A stretch of DNA of 7,620 nt from Prolixibacteraceae bacterium (GTDB lineage: Bacteria > Bacteroidota > Bacteroidia > Bacteroidales > Prolixibacteraceae), in assembly GCA_003450125.1 (NCBI GenBank), contig DMFR01000388.1:2899-10518 (forward strand), in the 5' to 3' direction. The notes below the pieces were generated by a model. It was given only the letters and a program-made list of their open reading frames with translations. It was not told where the DNA came from and made no database searches. Of this stretch, positions 1 through 4,782 are shown one piece after another (position 1 is the first letter of the stretch; each line of letters starts with the position of its first letter). The position numbers and the translations under genes are program-made.

Positions 1-43
1 GTGTAGTAACTTTCCTCTGATCGTTTTCTATTGCTGCTGACAT
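1..43 (-). CDS. panB: 5' end of probable panB (ketopantoate hydroxymethyltransferase), cut by window edge
   Basis: Only the first 14 codons are present. On the minus strand an ATG at 43-41 opens a frame reading MSAAIENDQRKVTT, and the next codon begins with C. From memory, PanB of Bacteroides species starts with a similar short leader followed by RKVTTHR, so the C that begins the next codon would fit His. PanB transfers a hydroxymethyl group from methylenetetrahydrofolate to 2-oxoisovalerate to give ketopantoate, the first step of pantothenate and coenzyme A synthesis in the cytoplasm. There is no Shine-Dalgarno sequence ahead of the ATG; the leader is A-rich, as is common in this phylum. A heptamer tandem repeat starts 18 bases upstream of the start codon. 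The identification rests on very few residues, so another protein sharing this N-terminus is possible. Confidence 0.6.
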   Translation of the reverse strand, partial: MSAAIENDQRKVTT

Positions 44-60
44 ATTTTTGGTGTTATTTG

Positions 61-103
61 TTAAAGTTTAAAGTTTAAAGTTTAAAGTTTAAAGTTTAAA
101 GTT
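61..103. repeat. Heptamer tandem array (TTTAAAG), about six copies
   Basis: Five exact copies of TTTAAAG run from 67 to 101, preceded by a partial copy (TTAAAG, 61-66) and followed by TT. The unit is 7 bases, so copy-number change would alter spacing rather than a reading frame here. The same heptamer appears in the opposite orientation at 180-197 with roughly two and a half copies, forming the outer part of the inverted repeat. The array lies immediately upstream of the probable panB start. Confidence 0.95.
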
Positions 104-197
104 GCGTGCCGATTGGGATGCAACTGTATGCCGAAGACTCGGGATAAACTTTGCAGCTACTCCAGATCGGCACGCAACCTTAAACTTTAAACTTTAA
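82..197. repeat. Large imperfect inverted repeat with GC-rich inner arms
   Basis: The inner arms are a perfect 13-bp inverted match: GTTGCGTGCCGAT at 101-113 and ATCGGCACGCAAC at 166-178. Outside them the heptamer tracts pair for about 19 more positions (82-100 with 179-197), with a single mismatch next to the inner arm. The loop is 52 bases and holds a small hairpin with stem CCGA (131-134) and TCGG (139-142). As RNA this would make a long stem, and it could limit read-through from the reductase-like gene into panB, though no clean U-run follows it on the minus strand. It could equally be a dispersed palindromic repeat of the genome. I saw no target-site duplication. Confidence 0.85.
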
Positions 198-246
198 CCT
201 CTTTAAGGCAAAACCCACTTTTCGGAATAAACTCAAGCTTAGAACT

Positions 247-897
247 CTAAAGTTTTTCCTTTGCTTCAGGGACTGTAACTGTTTTGCCCAGTGCGCCGAA
301 TTCATGCAAATCACCAAACACCTCTATTCTTATAGATTGGTCCAAACCACCTACTCGTAAGGGTTCAAAGCCGTTATCCCGAATCAATTGTTCAATGTCC
401 CCATTAATGCTTGTATCATCTGTCGCATAGAATTCCACTGCAGCATCTGGTTTTTGAAACGCTGCATTGGCCAATGAAGCTGCCCCCAACGTTCCCAAGG
501 CTTTTGCCAATTTTGTACCTTTAGGTAGAGCAAGTGAAATGAGTTGTCCGGCAGATTCATTTTCTCCAATGATCTTTTTGAAACCGCCTTTCTCATCAGG
601 GGCAATTGGGTTAGAGGGGTCCACAATGATTTTCCCCTGTAATTCCGTCTTGTATTCTGACAATAGTCCTTTAATGGTATCGAACCAAACAGACATGACA
701 ATGATATCAGCTTCCTTAATTGCAGCAGGTATTTCAGCCGCAGTTGCAAGATTTCCCAATTGAAGAGCCAATGATTTTGCATCTTCTGGTTTTCTACTTG
801 CCAGTATGACCGAACGATTTCCTTTTACGAGATTAGTGGCAACAACTTTCCCAATGCTGCCCAAGCCGATTACGGCTACTTTTAATTTATTTGGCAT
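247..897 (-). CDS. NAD(P)-binding oxidoreductase of the F420_oxidored (FNO-like) family
   Basis: This 216-residue cytoplasmic protein has an N-terminal Rossmann fold. Strand VAVIG leads into the glycine loop GLGSIG (residues 11-16). ASRK at 33-36 follows the second strand, where Ser and Arg in this family contact the 2'-phosphate of NADP. IIVMSVWF lies near residue 65-72 and DPSNP near 93-97, both typical of NADPH:F420 reductase-like proteins, and the length fits the family. Bacteroidota are not known to make coenzyme F420, so the real substrate is unknown and 'F420 reductase' should not be assumed. The gene lies downstream of the Crp/Fnr gene on the same strand after a 104-base gap with a candidate promoter, so it may be its target. 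The stop codon is TAG. The start is fixed by the ATG just before the Rossmann strand. Confidence 0.85.
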   Translation of the reverse strand: MPNKLKVAVIGLGSIGKVVATNLVKGNRSVILASRKPEDAKSLALQLGNLATAAEIPAAIKEADIIVMSVWFDTIKGLLSEYKTELQGKIIVDPSNPIAPDEKGGFKKIIGENESAGQLISLALPKGTKLAKALGTLGAASLANAAFQKPDAAVEFYATDDTSINGDIEQLIRDNGFEPLRVGGLDQSIRIEVFGDLHEFGALGKTVTVPEAKEKL

Positions 898-937
898 ACT
901 ATTTCTTTTTAGATGTTAATGAATAAACTTTTCATTA

Positions 938-969
938 CAAAGGTCGTTCGGAAAGGGTGCCTTTTCCAA
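938..969 (-). promoter_or_regulatory. Candidate promoter of the reductase-like gene
   Basis: Read on the minus strand, TTG (969-967) is followed after 21 bases by GACCTTTG (945-938). This matches the Bacteroidota housekeeping pattern TTG-N17-23-TAnnTTTG with one mismatch, in the first base of the -7 box. It would place transcription start roughly 30-40 bases upstream of the start codon at 897. The match is weak and the region is AT-rich. Confidence 0.35.
950..967. promoter_or_regulatory. Dyad GGAAA-N8-TTTCC, possible operator
   Basis: An 18-bp dyad, GGAAA (950-954) and TTTCC (963-967), sits between the two elements of the candidate promoter for the reductase-like gene. That is a position where a bound regulator would block polymerase. 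The encoded Crp/Fnr-family protein immediately upstream is the obvious candidate binder. The dyad does not resemble the classical TGTGA-N6-TCACA site, so this assignment is inference. Confidence 0.3.
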
Positions 970-1001
970 TGAACTACTTTAAGAAATAGTATTGATGTAG
1001 A

Positions 1002-1610
1002 TTAAGCCAATGGCTTGTTTCGGTTGTTTCGTATGCGGCTTAGAAATTCAGGGGTAATGCCTAAAAATGCGGCTATCTGGGTTTGTGATAGCCGGTTTGA
1101 TAAATGTGAATACATGTCCATAAAAGAAAGGTAACGTTCTTCTGCTGTTGAACTGATGTTTTGCAGTAAACGTTCCTGAAGCAATATAAAACTGTTTTCT
1201 ATCAGGACTCTAAAGATACGGTCAAACTTCGGGGCATGCTGGTACAAAGCAATGAGTTTGTCGTAGTTGATTTGCAACACCATTGTGTCTTCCAGTGCGT
1301 CAATATTTAGCTTGGATTCTTTCTTTCCATAAAAACTGCCAAGGTCTGTAAGCCATTTATTTTCTGCTGTAAATTGTAAAATGTGTGTATTGCCTTTCTC
1401 GTCTATTTTATACAAGCGGAGGCAACCCCGAACTACAAAATTGAATTTGGTACATATGTCTCCCTCTTGCAATACATATTGTTTGCTGCGATAAAGACGT
1501 GGTTGAAAACTCTCTATAACAAGCTGTTTTTCTTTATCATTTAATGGAATAAGCCCATTAAAATAATCAAGTAAAGGTTCTATGGATGCCTGTAATAAAT
1601 CTTCTTTCAT
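1002..1610 (-). CDS. Crp/Fnr-family transcriptional regulator
   Basis: This 202-residue protein has the two-domain Crp/Fnr layout. Residues about 20-125 form a cyclic-nucleotide-binding-like beta-barrel (YVLQEGDICTKFNFVVRGCLRLY at 45-67 shows the typical strands). A dimerisation helix follows around 127-150, and then a C-terminal helix-turn-helix at about 176-197 (QTQIAAFLGITPEFLSRIR). The phosphate-binding cassette with its Arg-Ser pair, needed for cAMP in E. coli Crp, is not present, and there is no Cys cluster for an iron-sulfur centre as in Fnr. The effector is therefore unknown, as for most members in this phylum. The ATG start lies 14 bases after the stop of the upstream acyltransferase gene and is preceded by a purine-rich AGAGG, suggesting co-transcription. 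It may control the downstream reductase-like gene. The stop codon is TAA. Confidence 0.9.
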   Translation of the reverse strand: MKEDLLQASIEPLLDYFNGLIPLNDKEKQLVIESFQPRLYRSKQYVLQEGDICTKFNFVVRGCLRLYKIDEKGNTHILQFTAENKWLTDLGSFYGKKESKLNIDALEDTMVLQINYDKLIALYQHAPKFDRIFRVLIENSFILLQERLLQNISSTAEERYLSFMDMYSHLSNRLSQTQIAAFLGITPEFLSRIRNNRNKPLA

Positions 1611-1624
1611 CTACCTCTAACTTT

Positions 1625-2848
1625 TTATTCCTTCAAATTCTTTCCAAATATTCTGAACCGCTTGTAGACCTCGCCTCCCAGCTTTTCCATTTCCGACCTT
1701 ACCTTGGTATTGTATTCCAATTCAAGGTGGGAATCAAGGGTCATTTTCCCCTGGGCAATGGCCGACTCCAGCATCTTGACCCCCATCATCACATCCAAAC
1801 CTTTTCCCCGGTAATCGGGATCGATGGCCCCCAACAATAGGTTTAACTGCTTGGACTTTTTGGCTGAACGAAGAATATGGAAAATCCCAAAAGGAAACAA
1901 TTTACCTTTTGTTTTTTGTATCCCCTCCCCGATATGTCCCATGCCGATTACAAAGGCCAACACTTCATTCTGCCCATTGACCACGATCTTTATAAAGCGG
2001 GGATTGATCAGAAATAAATATCTATTGGCAAAGTCATCCATCTCTGCCTCTGAAAAGGGAACAAATCCGAAGATCTCTGTAAAGGTACGGTTCAGTAAAT
2101 GAAGCACCGGATGAATATAAGGCTTGACTTTTCGTCTTGAAGTAAATTCCAGTACCTGCAATCCGGCATTTAGTCGTATAGCCCGTTCCTGGATCTTGAG
2201 GTAGAATTCAGGAATGGGATTGGGGATTTTGATCTGGTAAACCACCAGGTCCATTTCTTTGGAGTACCCATCTTTCTCCAGCAAGTCAACCTGGTAGGGG
2301 AAATTGCAGTTCGAAGCAATCACGGCAGGTTCATCAAATCCTTCAATGAGCAGGCCTTGCGGATCTTTATCCGAAAAGGCCAAGGGCCCGATCACCCGTT
2401 CCATTCCATGTCCCCTTGCCCAATCTTCAATCGCATCAAGCAAGGCTTTGGCCACCTGAGGGTCATTCCATGTTTCGAAAAACGCGAAGCGGCCCTTCTT
2501 TTCCTTGTGGTCTGTATTGTATTGATGGTGAATGATGCCCATGATCCTACCCACCACTTCCTTTCCCTTGTAGGCCAGTAAAAGAATCGTATCACAGGCT
2601 TGAAAGCACTTGTTTTTCGAAGGGTTGAAAAACTCTTTCTCGTCCATATAAATAGGAGGGACCCAGTTGAAATGGTCTTTATGGATGGCAGCCGGAAGAT
2701 GAATAAACTGGTAAAGTTGCTTACTGTCCTTCACTTCACCAATGGTAACGGGTAATCCATTCATAGGATGGTCTCCCTGAACAGCCTGTGCCGCAGAATC
2801 GTCCATTGTACTTTCGTCCGGATATTTTAGAATAGATTTGACAACCAT
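1625..2848 (-). CDS. GNAT-fold acyltransferase of the YghO / bacterial ceramide synthase-like family
   Basis: This 407-residue cytoplasmic protein has the features of the YghO family (InterPro group named after the bacterial ceramide synthase, bCerS). WVPPIYMDE lies at 62-70. GRIMGIIHH (100-108) and GRFAFFETWND (119-129) follow. GPLAFSDKDPQGLLIEGFD lies at 154-172. The C-terminal GNAT core has AIDPDYRGKGLDVMM and ends in LEYNTKVRSEMEKLGGEVYKRFRIFGKNL. bCerS acylates a long-chain sphingoid base with a fatty acyl-CoA in sphingolipid synthesis, and many Bacteroidota make sphingolipids. The family has paralogues of unknown substrate, so that activity is only a possibility. Residues 1-28 are not typical; Met15 (ATG at 2806-2804) or Met29 (2764-2762) would give the usual N-terminus. 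The gene heads a possible operon with the Crp/Fnr gene. No close TAnnTTTG promoter was found upstream. Confidence 0.8.
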   Translation of the reverse strand: MVVKSILKYPDESTMDDSAAQAVQGDHPMNGLPVTIGEVKDSKQLYQFIHLPAAIHKDHFNWVPPIYMDEKEFFNPSKNKCFQACDTILLLAYKGKEVVGRIMGIIHHQYNTDHKEKKGRFAFFETWNDPQVAKALLDAIEDWARGHGMERVIGPLAFSDKDPQGLLIEGFDEPAVIASNCNFPYQVDLLEKDGYSKEMDLVVYQIKIPNPIPEFYLKIQERAIRLNAGLQVLEFTSRRKVKPYIHPVLHLLNRTFTEIFGFVPFSEAEMDDFANRYLFLINPRFIKIVVNGQNEVLAFVIGMGHIGEGIQKTKGKLFPFGIFHILRSAKKSKQLNLLLGAIDPDYRGKGLDVMMGVKMLESAIAQGKMTLDSHLELEYNTKVRSEMEKLGGEVYKRFRIFGKNLKE

Positions 2849-3135
2849 ACAAGTTTTTTAAAACCGGAACCAAGATATTTGATTTTTCAATACCGAATAC
2901 ATTGAATATTATATTTCTTACCCTTATACTTCAAGCCAATGTCTAAAGTTCCTATGCAAGGGCAATCTTGCTGTTAAAACCGATCAGGTGTTATTCGGTA
3001 GAAGCTGTTAAAAAACGCTGTGGTTTTACTCAGTGTAACGCTGTAGAAATTCTTTTCAAAAAAAGTAGGGTAGAAAGTCTTTTATACGGATATAGTGTAA
3101 AAGAGTAAGTTTTAACCTTTTAATATACGACAAAC
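2849..3135. other. Divergent intergenic region between acyltransferase and lipoprotein genes
   Basis: This 287-base AT-rich region must hold the promoters of both flanking genes. I found no clear TAnnTTTG box close to either start. It contains direct repeats: CTGTTAAAA at 2971-2979 and 3005-3013, and AACGCTGT at 3014-3021 and 3037-3044. There is no credible reading frame in it. Confidence 0.6.
3014..3044 (+). promoter_or_regulatory. Direct repeat AACGCTGT, 23 bp apart, upstream of the lipoprotein gene
   Basis: Two exact 8-bp copies (3014-3021 and 3037-3044) are offset by 23 bp, about two turns of the helix, and end 91 bases before the lipoprotein start codon. This spacing suits an activator dimer or tandem binding on one face of the DNA. 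The second copy overlaps TGTAACG (3034-3040), which resembles the AAC-containing -35 region of ECF sigma promoters, but I could not find a matching -10 element. The role is inferred. Confidence 0.3.
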
Positions 3136-4134
3136 ATGAAAACAAGAATTCTGGCATTATTAGTCATTCTCACTTTTGCATTGATCTCTTGTGAGAAGCA
3201 GGATGGATTGGATCAAACGGCCACCGATTTAAGTTCATCGCAACTGAAATCGGCTACCCTGGCAGTCAATGATGTAGCGATAGATGGTGTAACTCAGGAA
3301 GCAAACTTCGAAACTGACTTTTATGCCGGATCCGAACACCTGTTGCGCCAGCTTGCCCATTTCAAAGGCGGAAAAGGAAACCTGTTGAAAGACCACAAGG
3401 ATATGCATTACGTGAATGGCCAGGCGCCTGTGGTATCGATCGATACTGCTGCAAGCGGTTATCCAATTGTTATTACCATCGAATACGGTGACAGTACGGT
3501 TACCAAAAACGGCAGGGTGATCAGCGGAACTGTTAAAATTGAAATTACAGGAAAGAAGGGTTCAGACGGAAGTAGCCGGATCATCACTTACACGGGTTGT
3601 GCCATTGACTCCATTGGTATTGATGGTACCAGTATCCAGACTTTTAGCAGCGATACGACCTCAGCCCGTAAAATGACCGTCAGCAGCAACATTAACTTTA
3701 CACTGGCCGATGGCACCGTTATCAACCGTGTTGAAGACAGTGTACGCACCTGGATCAAAGGCCTGGATACAGAACTGGAACGCGATGACGACATGGTTCA
3801 GCTGAGCGGTTCGATCACCGTGAAAACTTCTGCAGGCGATACCTATGTGAGGCTGATTACTGATCCTTTGTTGCAGATTGCAGATTGTCATTACCCGGTA
3901 CAAGGTGTGGTGCAGTATAGCCAGAATGACAGCATCATGGGAACACTCAATTATGGTGACGGCACTTGCGACAACCTGGCTGAATTGACCACTGGGGGCC
4001 AGACCATATCCATTGATTTACAAGGTAAAATGCCCAAGGCAGACCTTGAAGACCACTCCATGAACAATAACAACATGGGGAATAAAGATGACAAAGGAAA
4101 CAAGGGTGGAAAAGGAAACAAGGGTGGACATTGA
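3136..4134 (+). CDS. Secreted lipoprotein of unknown function, with C-terminal KGNKGG repeats
   Basis: This 332-residue protein begins with a short basic start and a hydrophobic helix ending in the lipobox LISC, so cleavage would leave lipidated Cys19. The following E-K-Q-D contains acidic residues but is only a loose match to known Bacteroidota surface-export signals. The mature part looks beta-rich, with YPIVITIEYGD (109-119), a SGTVKIEITG strand (130-139) and YGDGTCDNLAELTTGGQTISIDL near the end (273-295). I recognise this layout from uncharacterised Bacteroidota lipoproteins, but no function is established. Cysteines 155, 251 and 278 could form disulfides. The tail (about 308-332) is low-complexity Asn/Gly/Lys with two exact KGNKGG units and a final His. 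It is followed by a terminator and then by the sigma/anti-sigma/receptor operon, which suggests a link to that envelope signalling unit. Confidence 0.75.
   Translation: MKTRILALLVILTFALISCEKQDGLDQTATDLSSSQLKSATLAVNDVAIDGVTQEANFETDFYAGSEHLLRQLAHFKGGKGNLLKDHKDMHYVNGQAPVVSIDTAASGYPIVITIEYGDSTVTKNGRVISGTVKIEITGKKGSDGSSRIITYTGCAIDSIGIDGTSIQTFSSDTTSARKMTVSSNINFTLADGTVINRVEDSVRTWIKGLDTELERDDDMVQLSGSITVKTSAGDTYVRLITDPLLQIADCHYPVQGVVQYSQNDSIMGTLNYGDGTCDNLAELTTGGQTISIDLQGKMPKADLEDHSMNNNNMGNKDDKGNKGGKGNKGGH
4093..4128 (+). repeat. 18-bp exact tandem duplication inside the lipoprotein tail
   Basis: The units 4093-4110 and 4111-4128 are identical over 18 bases and in frame, each coding KGNKGG (residues 320-325 and 326-331). 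Identity at the nucleotide level points to a recent slippage or duplication. Copy-number change would lengthen or shorten the basic Gly/Lys tail without a frameshift. Confidence 0.95.
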
Positions 4135-4151
4135 AATTAAACAAGCAAGTT

Positions 4152-4193
4152 AATAAGAGAGCTGCGCATTGTAGCTCTCTTATTGTATTTTTC
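4152..4193 (+). terminator. Strong hairpin terminator of the lipoprotein gene
   Basis: AATAAGAGAGCT (4152-4163) and AGCTCTCTTATT (4173-4184) form a perfect 12-bp stem with a 9-base loop, followed by a T-rich tail (GTATTTTTC, 4185-4193). It lies 17 bases after the lipoprotein stop codon and directly ahead of the sigma operon promoter box, so it separates the two transcription units. Confidence 0.85.
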
Positions 4194-4196
4194 ATT

Positions 4197-4204
4197 TATC
4201 TTTG
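4197..4204 (+). promoter_or_regulatory. -7 box TATCTTTG of the sigma/anti-sigma/receptor operon
   Basis: TATCTTTG is a perfect match to the Bacteroidota housekeeping -7 consensus TAnnTTTG. It starts four bases after the terminator tail and would start transcription near 4209-4212, giving a short leader containing the ribosome binding site. The -33 partner is poor: the TTG triplets at 4169-4171 and 4183-4185 lie 25 and 11 bases upstream instead of the usual 17-23. Confidence 0.5.
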
Positions 4205-4215
4205 GAGGAATTGAA

Positions 4216-4222
4216 AAAGGAG
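4216..4222 (+). promoter_or_regulatory. Ribosome binding site AAAGGAG that sets the sigma start
   Basis: AAAGGAG ends five bases before GTG 4228. A strong Shine-Dalgarno sequence is uncommon in this phylum, and here it decides the start. The frame is also open upstream to a TTG at 4183, but that lies inside the terminator hairpin and upstream of the promoter box. Confidence 0.65.
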
Positions 4223-4227
4223 ATAAG

Positions 4228-4782
4228 GTGAAAAAGGAAGAGTTTAACGCCCTGTTTAATTCCCATTTTGAGGATCTTAGAAGATATCTGCTTTACAGAT
4301 CGGGGAATCAAGAGGTGGCCACCGACATTGCACAGGAAACTTTCATGGTGGTATGGGAAAAGCAAATGACCATTGACCCGAAAAAGGTAAAAGGACTGCT
4401 GTTCAAAATTGCCGGTGATTTGTTTGTCTCCCAATACCGTAAACAACAGGTTGCATTTAACTTCTTTCAAGCTTTTCAACCCGACAACAAGAGCCTTACC
4501 CCAGAGGACGAAATCAACTTTCAGGAATTACAAAAAGCCTATGATGCAGCTTTAAAATCGATGCCGGAAAAACAACGTACTGTATTTTTAATGAGTCGGA
4601 TCGAGGAATTGAAATACAAAGAAATTGCGGATCAGTTGGACCTTAGTATCAAGGCCATAGAAAAACGGATGACCCAGGCCCTTGAACACCTGAAAATTCA
4701 TCTGAAAGACAAAGTATCAGGACTCATTTTATTCCTGGTAGGTTGGAGTTTAAGCCGGACTAAAATTAATACCATCAAGTGA
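4228..4782 (+). CDS. ECF-family RNA polymerase sigma factor (FecI-like, Bacteroidota type)
   Basis: Starting at GTG 4228 the protein has 184 residues, typical of ECF sigma factors. Region 2 covers about residues 6-74, including the core-binding and -10 recognition helices (VATDIAQETFMVVWEK, 30-45). Region 4 covers about 106-158, with the -35-binding helix-turn-helix YKEIADQLDLSIKAIEKRM (130-148). The linker between them is short, and there is no extra C-terminal SnoaL-type domain. After region 4 the protein ends in a hydrophobic tail (GLILFLVGWSL, about 165-175) and a basic end. The stop TGA overlaps the GTG start of the FecR-like gene by 4 bases (GTGA), so sigma and anti-sigma are probably made in fixed proportion. 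Expected targets are receptor or uptake genes; they are not identifiable here except by proximity. Confidence 0.92.
   Translation: MKKEEFNALFNSHFEDLRRYLLYRSGNQEVATDIAQETFMVVWEKQMTIDPKKVKGLLFKIAGDLFVSQYRKQQVAFNFFQAFQPDNKSLTPEDEINFQELQKAYDAALKSMPEKQRTVFLMSRIEELKYKEIADQLDLSIKAIEKRMTQALEHLKIHLKDKVSGLILFLVGWSLSRTKINTIK

Larger units (their letters stand above)
44..246. other. Intergenic region carrying an inverted-repeat element
   Basis: This stretch lies between the 3' end of the reductase-like gene and the 5' end of the probable panB, both on the minus strand. It has no credible coding frame. Its content is the heptamer array at 61-103, the large inverted repeat at 82-197 and, from 198 to 246, sequence in which I see no further structure. 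Any panB promoter on the minus strand would have to lie in or across the repeat, because only 17 bases separate the array from the start codon. No good TAnnTTTG box was found there. Confidence 0.7.
896..992. repeat. 12-bp perfect inverted repeat spanning the crp/reductase gap
   Basis: ATACTATTTCTT at 896-907 is exactly complementary to AAGAAATAGTAT at 981-992, with 73 bases between. The left arm covers part of the reductase-like start codon (895-897), and the right arm lies just past the stop codon of the Crp/Fnr gene. In a read-through transcript the arms could pair and hide the start codon. A transcript from the internal candidate promoter would lack the distal arm. Confidence 0.7.

Noticed and set aside
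101..178. tRNA or other structured RNA gene
   Set aside because: The fold has no anticodon arm, T-loop sequence or CCA-proximal acceptor features. It is explained by an inverted repeat with a small inner hairpin.
61..197. CRISPR-like array
   Set aside because: The 7-base units are contiguous with no spacers, and the rest is a single inverted repeat.
467..763. Plus-strand open frame inside the reductase-like gene
   Set aside because: It is fully antisense to a well-supported coding region, shows no domain, and is a mirror of the real gene's codon pattern.
247..897. True NADPH:F420 reductase
   Set aside because: The family name is kept for the fold only. Bacteroidota are not known to make F420, and nothing in the neighbourhood suggests F420 biosynthesis.
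3034..3080. Complete ECF-type promoter upstream of the lipoprotein gene
   Set aside because: TGTAACG at 3034-3040 resembles a -35 element, but no CGT-type -10 element lies 16-17 bases downstream. AGTCT at 3076-3080 is too far away.
3661..3903. Minus-strand open frame antisense to the lipoprotein gene
   Set aside because: No recognisable protein features and no promoter or ribosome site; the plus-strand lipoprotein has a clear signal peptide and terminator.
4183..4227. TTG at 4183 as the start of the sigma factor
   Set aside because: It lies in the 3' arm of a terminator hairpin and upstream of the likely promoter box, and the residues it adds are not like the family. GTG 4228 has a strong ribosome site and starts directly before region 2.
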